This document shows, piece after piece, positions 1-6,682 of a stretch of DNA of 8,644 nucleotides (position 1 is its first letter; the number at the start of each line of letters is the position of its first letter). The notes beneath the pieces are model-generated. The model ran no database searches. It saw only the letters and a list, made by a program, of their open reading frames with translations, and was not told the origin of the DNA. The DNA is taken from positions 1 to 8,644 of the forward strand of contig CAJBMR010000112.1 of the NCBI GenBank assembly GCA_903954205.1. The letters are read 5' to 3'. The position numbers and the translations under genes are program-made. Origin of the DNA: an uncultured bacterium (GTDB lineage Bacteria > Actinomycetota > Actinomycetes > S36-B12).

Positions 1-1
1 C

Positions 2-139
2 GCCCAGCTGGCCCGCCGAGGGATCACCGCCGAGTTGGTGGGCGGATGCACCTTTGAGGAGCCGGGCCTCTACTCCTATCGGCGCGATGCGATCACGGGT
101 CGCCAGGCGGGCGTGATCGTGCTGAGGCAGAGCGGGTGA
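2..139 (+). CDS. pgeF: C-terminal fragment of PgeF/YlmD (laccase-domain, multicopper-oxidase-fold protein)
   Basis: Only the last 45 codons are in the window; the start lies upstream. The visible tail contains GGCTFEEPGLYSYRRD and then TGRQAGVIVL, the conserved C-terminus of the YfiH/YlmD/PgeF family, in which the Cys belongs to the metal-binding set and the S-Y-R-R/TGRQA stretch closes the fold. Family members have been described as peptidoglycan-editing factors (removing misincorporated L-Ser from UDP-MurNAc peptides in E. coli) and as purine nucleoside phosphorylase/adenosine deaminase-like enzymes; which applies here cannot be judged from the tail. The TGA stop overlaps the GTG start of yggS (shared GTGA, 136-139), indicating translational coupling. 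In actinomycetes this gene normally follows ftsZ, so ftsZ is expected just upstream. Family assignment is firm; function is from family knowledge only. Confidence 0.9.
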   Translation, partial: AQLARRGITAELVGGCTFEEPGLYSYRRDAITGRQAGVIVLRQSG

Positions 140-885
140 GCGACGCGCGCACCGCCGAGCTCGCGGCGAATCTCACCGAGGTGCAGGCCCGCGTCGATGC
201 GGCCTGTCACGCCGCCGGGCGCGACCCTGGCGAGGTCACGCTGATCGTCGTGACGAAGACCTGGCCGAGTGATGACGTGCGCCGGCTCGCTGGGCTCGGC
301 GTTCGTGACGTCGGAGAGAACAGGGATCAGGAAGCCGCGCCCAAGGCTGCGGCGACCGAAGGCCTCGACCTGCGCTGGCACTTCATCGGCCAGTTGCAAA
401 CCAACAAGGCCGTATCGGTCGCGCGTTACGCCGACCTGGTGCACTCGGTCGATCGCCCGTCCCTCGTCGCCGCGCTCGACAAGGGTGCTGCGAAGGCGGG
501 TCGGCGTATCGGCTGCCTCATCGAAGTGGACCTCACGGAGCCCGACAGCGACGGCTCCGCCGACGCGCCGGGCCAGAATGAAGGGCGCGGCGGAGCACGA
601 CCGGACGAGGTGGCGGCACTGGCCGGCGCCATCGCGTCGAGCGAGCATCTCGACCTTCGCGGGGTGATGGGTGTCGCTCCGCTCGATCGGGACGACCAGC
701 GAAGGGCCTCGGCCGCGGCGTTCGCTCGCCTCGCGGCGCTCTCCGCGGATCTGCGCCTGGCCCACCCGCAGGCCACGCTGATCTCCGCCGGGATGTCGGA
801 GGATCTGGAGGAGGCGGTCTTCGCAGGCGCGACACACCTGCGCGTGGGGAGCGCGGTCCTCGGGACGAGGCCTTCCCTCGGCTAA
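136..885 (+). CDS. yggS: YggS/YlmE-family PLP homeostasis protein (PLPBP)
   Basis: 249 aa, slightly longer than the usual 220-240 aa. It is a fold-type III PLP-binding TIM-barrel protein without known catalytic turnover; homologues buffer free pyridoxal phosphate and influence amino-acid and keto-acid balance in the cytoplasm. Visible motifs are the Schiff-base lysine in VVTKTWP (K41), VGENRDQE (59-66), WHFIGQLQTNK (81-91), the HSVDRPSL stretch (103-110), LRGVMGVAPLD (174-184), SAGMSEDLEEAV (217-228) and the phosphate-binding RVGSAVLG (236-243). The GTG start overlaps the pgeF stop, and this frame gives the normal family N-terminus. An extra loop, PDSDGSADAPGQ (about 136-147), interrupts the otherwise family-like LTE...NEGRGGA region. 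The same peptide in nearly the same DNA appears in the acyl-CoA dehydrogenase at 7614-7645. The gene sits in the pgeF-yggS-sepF-yggT-divIVA block and ends 47 nt before sepF. Confidence 0.95.
   Translation: MSDARTAELAANLTEVQARVDAACHAAGRDPGEVTLIVVTKTWPSDDVRRLAGLGVRDVGENRDQEAAPKAAATEGLDLRWHFIGQLQTNKAVSVARYADLVHSVDRPSLVAALDKGAAKAGRRIGCLIEVDLTEPDSDGSADAPGQNEGRGGARPDEVAALAGAIASSEHLDLRGVMGVAPLDRDDQRRASAAAFARLAALSADLRLAHPQATLISAGMSEDLEEAVFAGATHLRVGSAVLGTRPSLG
541..572 (+). repeat. 32-bp intragenic repeat, copy 1 (inside yggS)
   Basis: This segment matches 7614-7645 at 29 of 32 positions, including an uninterrupted 18-nt run (552-569). It encodes PDSDGSADAPG in the yggS frame. Its ends form a short inverted repeat (CCCG...CGGG). 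In the other copy the ends read CCGG...CCGG, so the differences at positions 3 and 30 compensate and pairing is kept. The centre (CGACGGCTCCGCCG) is imperfectly palindromic. It falls where YggS homologues have a shorter loop. The match is seen directly; the idea that it is an inserted element is inference. Confidence 0.65.
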
Positions 886-932
886 CTTAGGGGGACGCCA
901 TCGCGACCACGCAGGGCGAGAAGGGGAGTGCC

Positions 933-1514
933 ATGGCGGGCTCAATGCGCAAGATGGCCGTCTACCTCGGGCTCGTGGAGGACGACCAGGATCGCCAGGA
1001 GTCGTACTTCGAGGAAGACGAGTGGGAGTACGAGGACGAGCCGGCTCCGAGCCGTCGCTCGCGTTCCTCTGATCGCTCCTCCGAGCGCGCCCCGCGCCAG
1101 CCTGAGCGCCCTGAGCCCCGCACCGTCACGGTCGTTGATCCCCGCGAGCCGCGCCGTCTCTACCGTGATGAGTCGAGCAACGTCTCGGCGATGCCCAGCG
1201 CCGGGTCGCGACCCGCGCCCGTGCCTGCCGCGGACCTCAACCGCATCACGACCATCCACCCGCACACCTACAACGACGCGCGTCGCATCGGCGAGGAGTA
1301 CCGCGAGGGTGTGCCGGTCATCATGAACCTCACCGAAATGGACGACACCGACGCCAAGCGCATCGTCGACTTCGCGGCGGGTCTGGTCTTCGGTCTGCAC
1401 GGCACCATCGAGCGGGTCACCAACAAGGTCTTCCTGCTCTCCCCGGTCAATGTCGAGGTGGGTGCCGAAGCTCGGGCCCAACTCGCGCAGACCGGATTCT
1501 TCAACCAGAGTTGA
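933..1514 (+). CDS. sepF: Cell division protein SepF
   Basis: 193 aa. SepF binds the C-terminal tail of FtsZ and anchors and bundles the Z-ring at the membrane; in actinomycetes, which lack FtsA, it is the main FtsZ membrane tether. Residues 1-17 (MAGSMRKMAVYLGLVED) form the expected amphipathic membrane-targeting helix. Residues about 18-100 are a disordered linker, acidic first (EEDEWEYEDE), then rich in Arg, Ser and Pro. Residues about 105-180 are the conserved core, with TTIHPHTYNDARRIGEEYREG, VIMNLTEMDDTDAKRIVDF, AAGLVFGLHGTIERV and NKVFLLSPVNVEV. A glycine at the centre of the GLVFGLHG helix fits the family dimer/polymer interface. ATG is preceded by AGGGGAG (922-928) with ideal spacing, and this start gives the canonical amphipathic helix. 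The gene is followed 36 nt later by yggT. It appears complete and ordinary. Confidence 0.97.
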   Translation: MAGSMRKMAVYLGLVEDDQDRQESYFEEDEWEYEDEPAPSRRSRSSDRSSERAPRQPERPEPRTVTVVDPREPRRLYRDESSNVSAMPSAGSRPAPVPAADLNRITTIHPHTYNDARRIGEEYREGVPVIMNLTEMDDTDAKRIVDFAAGLVFGLHGTIERVTNKVFLLSPVNVEVGAEARAQLAQTGFFNQS

Positions 1515-1550
1515 CGTGCGGGTGCGCGTCAGTCGAAAGGGGATAGGTCG

Positions 1551-1835
1551 GTGGCGTTGGTCGGGCAGGTGCTCGCCACCTTCCTCTGGCTCTACTGGCT
1601 GGTCCTCATCGGCCGGCTCATCTTGGATTTCGTGCAGATCTTCGCGCGCTCATGGCAGCCGCGCGGTCCCCTCCTGCTCGTCGCGGAGGCGATCTACACG
1701 GTCACCGATCCACCCCTGCGGCTCCTGCGGCGCATCATCCCGCCGCTGCGCCTCGGCGGTGTTCAGTTCGACCTCGCCTTCCTCATCCTCATCATCGCCG
1801 TCCAGATCCTCATCAACGTCGCACTCGCCCTCTAG
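1551..1835 (+). CDS. yggT: YggT/YlmG family membrane protein
   Basis: 94 aa integral membrane protein of the YggT (YlmG) family. Two hydrophobic segments are visible, about residues 6-30 and 72-94. They are joined by a cytoplasmic loop carrying the family signature AIYTVTDPPLRLLRRIIPPLRLGG (about 46-69) followed by the FDLAFLILII helix. The GTG start is chosen because AAAGGGGA (1536-1543) lies at the right distance and the N-terminus begins directly at the first membrane segment. The gene lies between sepF and divIVA, its standard position in Gram-positive dcw clusters, where homologues have been linked to septum or nucleoid organisation; the molecular role is not established. Spacing is 36 nt after sepF and 24 nt before divIVA, consistent with one operon. 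Confidence 0.93.
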   Translation: MALVGQVLATFLWLYWLVLIGRLILDFVQIFARSWQPRGPLLLVAEAIYTVTDPPLRLLRRIIPPLRLGGVQFDLAFLILIIAVQILINVALAL

Positions 1836-1859
1836 TCCGCGCCCTCCCCAGGAGACACC

Positions 1860-2666
1860 GTGACCCTCACCCCGCAGCAGGTCCGCGAGAAGCAGTTCAA
1901 CACCGTGAAGATGCGCACGGGCTACGACATGGACGAGGTCGACTCGTTCCTCGACGACGTCGAGTCCGCCCTGGGCAGCCTGGTCGTCGAGAACGACGAC
2001 CTGCGCGCACAACTCGCGCAGAAGCCCGCAGCGCCGGCGACCCCGGCGGAGGCCGACAAGAAGGTCGCCGAGGCGCAGAAGAAGATCGAGGAGGCCGACA
2101 AGAAGGCGGCCGACGCCCAGGCCAAGCTCACCGATGCGCAGGCCAAGCTCGCGGACGCCGAGAAGAAGGCGGCCGAGGCCGACAGGAAGCTCGCGGAAGC
2201 CAACGACCGGGAGAAGGCCGCGGAGACCAAGCTCACCGAGGCGCGACGCATGGCGACCGCCAACACCGTCGCACCCGCTGCCGCTCCAGCGGCCGCTGCG
2301 GCCGCAGCCATGGCAGCACCGGCTCCCGCTCCTGCCGCTCCCGATCCCGCACCGGCCCCCGCCCCCGCTCCGTCCGGTGGCGACGCACCTGCCCGCGCAC
2401 TGGCCATGCTCGAAGCGGCGCAGCGCACCGCAGACGAGACCGTCGCGTCCGCACAGAGCGAGGCTGATGCCATGCTCGCCAAGGCGCGCGAGGAGGCGAG
2501 CAAGGTCACCGGCAAGTTGGATGAGCAGCGCGCGACGCTCGAGACCAAGGTCAACGACCTGCGCACCTTTGAGCGCAACTACCGCAGCAAGCTCCGCGAC
2601 ACCATCTCCGGCCAGCTGGCCGAGCTCGACAAGGTGACGTCCGTGGAGCCCAAGCCTGGCGCCTAG
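1860..2666 (+). CDS. divIVA: DivIVA/Wag31-type polar growth and cell division scaffold protein
   Basis: 268 aa. DivIVA/Wag31 assembles at negatively curved membrane at poles and septa and directs apical peptidoglycan synthesis in actinomycetes. The N-terminal DivIVA domain is visible (residues 3-50: LTPQQVREKQFNTVK, then RTGYDMDEVDSFLDDVESAL). Next comes a long Ala/Lys/Glu/Asp heptad coiled coil (about 62-132, repeating EAxKKxAEADxKLA), a low-complexity Ala-Pro linker (about 133-172), and a second coiled coil (about 177-262). The second coil ends with LRTFERNYRSKLRDTISGQLAEL, the usual actinobacterial C-terminal module. The GTG start is supported by AGGAGA immediately upstream (1850-1855) and by the domain beginning at once. 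Its TAG stop overlaps the stop of the convergent membrane gene by 4 nt. The charge-patterned repeats produce long open frames on the other strand that are not genes. Confidence 0.95.
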   Translation: MTLTPQQVREKQFNTVKMRTGYDMDEVDSFLDDVESALGSLVVENDDLRAQLAQKPAAPATPAEADKKVAEAQKKIEEADKKAADAQAKLTDAQAKLADAEKKAAEADRKLAEANDREKAAETKLTEARRMATANTVAPAAAPAAAAAAAMAAPAPAPAAPDPAPAPAPAPSGGDAPARALAMLEAAQRTADETVASAQSEADAMLAKAREEASKVTGKLDEQRATLETKVNDLRTFERNYRSKLRDTISGQLAELDKVTSVEPKPGA

Positions 2667-3340
2667 TCGCCTTCGGTCGCGTCGGGCTTCGCGCCCGGCA
2701 GGGGTCTGACGCTGCGTGTGCGCAGGTCCCACTTCAGCGTGACAAACCTCAGCACGATGACCGAGGCCAAGCACGCGAAGGCCGCGAGCCCGCCGCTGTA
2801 GGCGTCGAGGAGTACGTAGATCGTCGCGCCCATCACCGCGAGTAGGGCGTAGGGCTGGCTCGGCAAGAGGATCTGTGGAGTCTCGCCGCGCAGCAGGGAG
2901 ACGAGCACGCCGCCGGTGACCGCGGCGAGGAAGCCGACCGTGATCGCGCCGATGTCGGGCAGTCCGAACTCCACGGCGAGCTGTGCCGCGATGACGGCAT
3001 ACAAGCCCAGGGCGAGTGCGTCGAGGAGGATGAACGTCCAGCTGTCCACGGGGATCCAGCGTCCGATGATCAGCACCGTGACGACAGCACCGAGCACCGT
3101 GACGACGTACCACGGGGAACGCAGAGCGAGCGGGGGCAGATTGCCCAGCAGGACATCACGCGTGATGCCGCCGCCGAGCCCGAGCACGAAGGCAAAGACG
3201 GTGACCCCGACGATGTCGTAACTCACCTTGCCCGGCTGACGGCCGAGGATCGCGCCGGAGACGGCGGCGACGAACGTCGTGACGAGCGCCAGCCACAGGG
3301 GAGTGTTGGCGGCGATATTGGGGACGTCGATGGTGGGCAT
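2663..3340 (-). CDS. TRIC/UPF0126 (YadS-like) family membrane channel protein
   Basis: 225 aa from ATG at 3340. About seven hydrophobic helices are apparent. The family is built from two similar three-helix halves, each with a glycine-rich, conductance-lining motif. Half one shows SYDIVGVTVFAFVLGLGGGITRD then LLGNLPP (40-70). Half two shows DIGAITVGFLAAVTGGVLVSLLRGETP (129-155), where the usual Arg-Asp after the glycines is replaced by Val-Ser. Prokaryotic TRIC homologues are trimeric monovalent cation channels; a role in ion balance is family inference. A TTG at 3349 would add three residues, but ATG is preferred because no Shine-Dalgarno precedes either codon and a -10-like TAGCCT sits 8 nt before the ATG, suggesting leaderless translation. 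The gene starts 26 nt after ileS on the same strand, so co-transcription is also possible. Its stop overlaps that of divIVA. Confidence 0.88.
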   Translation of the reverse strand: MPTIDVPNIAANTPLWLALVTTFVAAVSGAILGRQPGKVSYDIVGVTVFAFVLGLGGGITRDVLLGNLPPLALRSPWYVVTVLGAVVTVLIIGRWIPVDSWTFILLDALALGLYAVIAAQLAVEFGLPDIGAITVGFLAAVTGGVLVSLLRGETPQILLPSQPYALLAVMGATIYVLLDAYSGGLAAFACLASVIVLRFVTLKWDLRTRSVRPLPGAKPDATEGD

Positions 3341-3348
3341 TGCCGGCA

Positions 3349-3354
3349 AGGCTA
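3349..3354 (-). promoter_or_regulatory. Possible -10 element (TAGCCT) for the TRIC-like gene
   Basis: On the minus strand TAGCCT fits the actinobacterial TANNNT consensus and ends 8 nt before the ATG at 3340, the geometry of a leaderless transcript. No good -35 is visible, and the site lies directly behind the ileS stop, so read-through from ileS is an alternative. Confidence 0.35.
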
Positions 3355-3366
3355 GTAGGCGCGGTC

Positions 3367-6300
3367 TCAGGCGCGGTGCAGGCCGAAAGCGAGACCCAGC
3401 TCTGGGTCGGCGCCGATGTGATCGCCCGCCTCGGGATCGCCCTCGGCGTACGCGGTCGCCAGCACTTCGCCGGAGATGAGCCCTTCGTGCTCGCGCATCG
3501 CCGCGGTGACCATCGGCTCGCTCGCCTGCCAGCGCAGGGCGATGCGGTCGGAGATCTCCAGGCCGGCGGACTTGCGGGCCTCCTGGATGAGTCGGACCGC
3601 TTCACGCGCGATGCCGAGCCTGCGTAGGTCGTCGGTGAGTTCCAGATCGAGCGCGACCGTCTCGCCCTCGCCACTGGCGACCGACCAGCCCTCACGCGGG
3701 GTCTCGGTGATGACCACGTCTTCCTCGGTCAAGTCGACGACACCGATGCCGTCGACGCTGACCTGGGCTGCGCCTGACCGCAGGCCAGAGGCAAGTCCAG
3801 CCGCATCGGTGGCCGCGATGGCTGCTGCGATCTCCTGCACCTGCTTGCCGTAGCGCTTGCCCAGCGAGCGGAAGTTGGCCTTGGCGGTGACATCGACGAG
3901 ATCGCCCTCACTGGCCGACAGGCTCGCCATGTCGAGCACATTGAGTTCGCTTGCAACCTCGGCGACGAGCTCCGCCGGGAGCGAGGTCCAGCCGGGTGCG
4001 GAGACGAGGGCGCGAGCCAGCGGCTGGCGGGTGCGCACGCTGGAGGCAGCGCGCGCGGCGCGGCCGAGCTCGACGACGCGACGTACCAGCGCGACCTGGG
4101 CGGCGAGCGTGTCGTCGATGACGGCATCGTCGACCGCGGGCCAGGAGGCCATGTGCACGCTGGGCGGGGCGTCGGGATCGACCGAGCGCACCATGTCCTG
4201 CCACACCCGCTCCGTGACGAACGGCGTGAACGGCGCCATGACGAGCGTGACGATGCGCAGCGCCTCATCGAGGGTGGCGAGTGCCGCCGGATCGCCGTCC
4301 CAGAAGCGGCGACGCGTGCGGCGGACGTACCAGTTGGAGAGGTCGTCGACGAAGGCCGAGATCAGTCGGCCGGCCCGCTGGGTGTCGAAGACCTCCAGGG
4401 CGGCGTCGACCTCGCGGGCCAGGCGGTGCGCCTCGCTGAGCACCCAGCGGTCGAGTGCGGGGCTCTCGGCAACGGGGGGAGTGTCAGCGGAGGCGGGCGT
4501 CCAGTCCGCGGCCCGCGCGTAGAGGGAGAGGAAGGCGGCGGTGTTCCAGTAGGTGAGGAGCACCTTGCGCACAACCTCGCCGATCGCGGCATGCCCGACG
4601 CGGCGTGCCTGCCAGGGCGAACCCGAAGCGAGCATGAACCAGCGGACGGCGTCGGCGCCGTGCTCATCCATGAGCGGGATGGGCTCGAGCACGTTGCCGA
4701 GGTGCTTGCTCATCTTGCGGCCGTCCTCGTCGAGGATGTGGCCGAGGCAGACGACGTTCTTGTACGACGACTGATCGAAGACGAGCGTGCCGACCGCCAT
4801 GAGGGTGTAGAACCACCCGCGGGTCTGGTCGATGGCCTCGCAGATGTAGTCGGCGGGATAGCGCGACGCGAACTCCTCCTGCCCGCGATGCGGGTAGCCG
4901 AACTGCGCGAAGGGCATAGCGCCGGAGTCGTACCAGCAGTCGATGACCTCCGGCACGCGCGTGGCGGTCTCGCCGCACTCAGGGCACGCGAAGGTCACCT
5001 CGTCGACGAAGGGGCGGTGCGGGTCGAGGTCGGCGAGCTCCCGTCCGCTGAGCTCACCGAGCTTGGCGAGGGAATCCACCGCGGTGAGATGGCCCTCGGG
5101 GCACCGCCAGATGGGCAGCGGCGTACCCCAGTAGCGATTGCGCGAGAGCGCCCAGTCGACGTTGTTGTTGAGCCAGTCGCCGTAGCGGCCCCACTTGATC
5201 GTCTCGGGGTACCAGTTCGTGCCCTCGTTCTCACGCAGCAACTCGTCCTTGATCTGCGTCGTCTTGATGTACCAGGAGGGCTGGGCGTAGTAGATGAGCG
5301 GTGTGTGGCAGCGCCAGCAGTGCGGGTAGGAGTGCTCGTAGCCGACGTGCTTGTAGAGCAGGTCGCGTGCCTTCAGATCGGCGACGAGAGTGTCGTCCGC
5401 CTTCTTGAAGAACGCCCCGCCGACCAGCGCGAGATCGGGCTCGAAGGTGCCGTCGGCGCGCACGGGGTTGACGACCGGTAGGCCGTAGGCGCGGCAGGTG
5501 ATGAGGTCGTCGGCACCGAATGCAGGAGCCTGGTGCACCAGGCCCGAGCCGTCGTCGGTGGTGACGTAATCGGCGAGCACGACGTAGTGCGCGTCGGGGA
5601 TCTCGACCATGTCGAAGGGGCGCTGGTACGGCGTGCGCTCGAGATCGCGGCCGCTCAGGCGCTCGAGCACCTCGTAGCCCTCGCCCAGTGTGGCGTCGGC
5701 CAGGGCTTCGGCCACGACGAGGATCTCGCCGTCGGCTGTGCGGGCCACGACGTACTCCGCCTTGGGGTTGACCGCGACGGCGGTGTTGGAGACGAGGGTC
5801 CACGGCGTCGTCGTCCATACGAGCAGTGCGGCGCCGGGGTAGCGCTCGGCGAGATCGCCACCGGTGATGGGGAAGCGGACGTAGACGGAGGGATCGACGA
5901 CCGTCTCGTAGCCCTGGGCGAGCTCGTGATCCGAGAGGCCGGTGCCGCAGCGCGGGCAGTACGGCGTGACGCGATGGTCCTGCACGAGCAGGCCCTTGTC
6001 GAAGATGCGCGCGAGGGACCACCACACACTCTCGATGTAGTGCGGGTCCATAGTCCAGTAGGCATCGTCCATGTCGACCCAGAAGCCCATGCGCCGGGTC
6101 ATGCCGTCGAACTCATCGACATGGCGGAGCACCGACTCGCGACACTTCGCGTTGAACTCCGCGATGCCGAAGTCCTCGATGTCCTTCTTGCCGGTGAAGC
6201 CGAGCTCCTTCTCCACCGCGAGCTCGACCGGCAGGCCGTGGCAGTCCCACCCGGCCTTGCGCGGGACGTGGTAGCCCTTCATCGTGCGATAGCGCGGGAA

Positions 6301-6501
6301 GATGTCCTTGAAGACGCGGGCCTCGATGTGGTGCGTGCCCGGGGTGCCATTGGCCGTCGGCGGGCCCTCGTTGAAGACCCACATGGGGCGGCCCTCGGAC
6401 TGCTCCAGGGAGCGGTGGAAGGTGTCGTCGTCGGCCCAGAGGTCGAGGATCTCCCGCTCCATCGCCGGCAGGTCGACCTGCGTCGACACCTGGCGATACA
6501 T
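3367..6501 (-). CDS. ileS: Isoleucine--tRNA ligase, type 2 (eukaryote-like)
   Basis: 1044 aa, complete. It charges tRNA-Ile with isoleucine and edits mischarged valine. Visible motifs are FNEGPPTANGTPGTHHIEAR (43-62, with GTHH in the HIGH position), the GWDCHGLPVE block (84-93), the CPRCG site (182-186), the CP1 editing domain (WTTTPWTLVSNTAVAV 229-244 and GSGLVHQAPAFGADD 318-332), CWRCHTPL (395-402), CPECG plus C522 in the VIDCWYDSG block, GWFYTLM (562-568), and KMSKHLGNVLEP (596-607, KMSKS loop). The anticodon-binding region follows (DRWVLSEAHR, then SNWYVRRTRRRFW). The C-terminal domain has LRRLGIAREAVRLIQEARK and GLEISDRI. This architecture is the type 2 class common in actinomycetes and usually insensitive to mupirocin (family knowledge). 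The ATG has GGAGG 6 nt upstream. Many actinomycetes carry ileS just after divIVA; here it is on the opposite strand. Confidence 0.98.
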   Translation of the reverse strand: MYRQVSTQVDLPAMEREILDLWADDDTFHRSLEQSEGRPMWVFNEGPPTANGTPGTHHIEARVFKDIFPRYRTMKGYHVPRKAGWDCHGLPVELAVEKELGFTGKKDIEDFGIAEFNAKCRESVLRHVDEFDGMTRRMGFWVDMDDAYWTMDPHYIESVWWSLARIFDKGLLVQDHRVTPYCPRCGTGLSDHELAQGYETVVDPSVYVRFPITGGDLAERYPGAALLVWTTTPWTLVSNTAVAVNPKAEYVVARTADGEILVVAEALADATLGEGYEVLERLSGRDLERTPYQRPFDMVEIPDAHYVVLADYVTTDDGSGLVHQAPAFGADDLITCRAYGLPVVNPVRADGTFEPDLALVGGAFFKKADDTLVADLKARDLLYKHVGYEHSYPHCWRCHTPLIYYAQPSWYIKTTQIKDELLRENEGTNWYPETIKWGRYGDWLNNNVDWALSRNRYWGTPLPIWRCPEGHLTAVDSLAKLGELSGRELADLDPHRPFVDEVTFACPECGETATRVPEVIDCWYDSGAMPFAQFGYPHRGQEEFASRYPADYICEAIDQTRGWFYTLMAVGTLVFDQSSYKNVVCLGHILDEDGRKMSKHLGNVLEPIPLMDEHGADAVRWFMLASGSPWQARRVGHAAIGEVVRKVLLTYWNTAAFLSLYARAADWTPASADTPPVAESPALDRWVLSEAHRLAREVDAALEVFDTQRAGRLISAFVDDLSNWYVRRTRRRFWDGDPAALATLDEALRIVTLVMAPFTPFVTERVWQDMVRSVDPDAPPSVHMASWPAVDDAVIDDTLAAQVALVRRVVELGRAARAASSVRTRQPLARALVSAPGWTSLPAELVAEVASELNVLDMASLSASEGDLVDVTAKANFRSLGKRYGKQVQEIAAAIAATDAAGLASGLRSGAAQVSVDGIGVVDLTEEDVVITETPREGWSVASGEGETVALDLELTDDLRRLGIAREAVRLIQEARKSAGLEISDRIALRWQASEPMVTAAMREHEGLISGEVLATAYAEGDPEAGDHIGADPELGLAFGLHRA

Positions 6502-6507
6502 GGCGAA

Positions 6508-6512
6508 CCTCC
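6508..6512 (-). promoter_or_regulatory. Ribosome binding site of ileS (GGAGG)
   Basis: On the minus strand a perfect GGAGG lies 6 nt before the ATG at 6501. It fixes this start among possible upstream codons and shows that ileS mRNA has a leader, unlike the two neighbouring genes with apparently leaderless starts. Confidence 0.8.
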
Positions 6513-6531
6513 GGATCGGGGACGAGGGGGA

Positions 6532-6537
6532 AGCCTA
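6532..6537 (-). promoter_or_regulatory. Possible -10 element (TAGGCT) of ileS
   Basis: TAGGCT on the minus strand fits TANNNT and would place the transcript start near 6525, giving a leader of about 24 nt that still includes the GGAGG. No clear -35 hexamer is seen 17-18 nt upstream. So short a leader leaves no room for a T-box. Confidence 0.4.
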
Positions 6538-6559
6538 TCCGGGGGCCAGGCTCGCACCT

Positions 6560-6573
6560 GTGCCGACGTACTC
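6560..6573 (+). repeat. 14-bp direct repeat, copy 1
   Basis: GTGCCGACGTACTC occurs here and again at 6719-6732; with the flanking CC and one mismatch the match covers 17 nt. The copies are 159 bp apart and bracket the inverted repeat. In the HAD frame both would read VPTYS, since 159 is a multiple of three. It could be the relic of a duplication of the HAD start region or a paired protein-binding site. Confidence 0.6.
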
Positions 6574-6601
6574 CCGGCCAGTGGTCGCCATGCGAGCCTC
6601 C

Positions 6602-6651
6602 GACGACGCGAACCCGCGTTGTGTCGCGCTGAAACGCGGCTTCGGGTCGTC
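6602..6651. repeat. Large imperfect inverted repeat (19-bp arms, 12-nt loop)
   Basis: Left arm 6602-6620 (GACGACGCGAACCCGCGTT) pairs with right arm 6633-6651 (AACGCGGCTTCGGGTCGTC) at 17 of 19 positions; the two exceptions are one C-C and one G-G opposition. The loop is 6621-6632. It lies upstream of both divergent genes, so a terminator role is unlikely. No T-run follows on either strand. Candidate roles are an operator shared by ileS and the HAD gene, or a dispersed palindromic repeat. Pairing is seen; the role is unknown. Confidence 0.75.
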
Positions 6652-6676
6652 TGGCGCCCGCGGGGGGCCGCCTGCC

Positions 6677-6682
6677 TACGCT
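6677..6682 (+). promoter_or_regulatory. Likely -10 element (TACGCT) of the HAD gene, leaderless arrangement
   Basis: TACGCT fits the actinobacterial TANNNT consensus and ends 6 nt before the GTG at 6689, so transcription would begin at or next to the start codon. No Shine-Dalgarno is present between the promoter and any of the three candidate GTG codons, which supports leaderless translation. A -35 match is not evident. Confidence 0.55.

Noticed and set aside
883..888. TAACTT as a -10 promoter element for sepF
   Set aside because: It overlaps the yggS stop, has no -35 partner, and the 47-nt gap with a strong ribosome binding site is compatible with simple operon transcription.
2238..2390. 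Ala/Pro-rich tract in divIVA as a repeat element or sign of transfer
   Set aside because: Actinobacterial DivIVA/Wag31 proteins normally have such a variable linker between two coiled coils; codon use matches the surroundings.
1650..3113. Long minus-strand open frame (487 codons) opposite yggT, divIVA and part of the TRIC-like gene
   Set aside because: It is a mirror of the GC-rich codon pattern of divIVA, with low-complexity Arg/Gly/Leu composition, no family motif, and it runs across three well-supported genes.
4153..5481. Plus-strand open frame of 442 codons inside ileS
   Set aside because: It is antisense to highly conserved IleRS motifs, has no ribosome binding site or recognisable domain, and its composition is that of a shadow frame.
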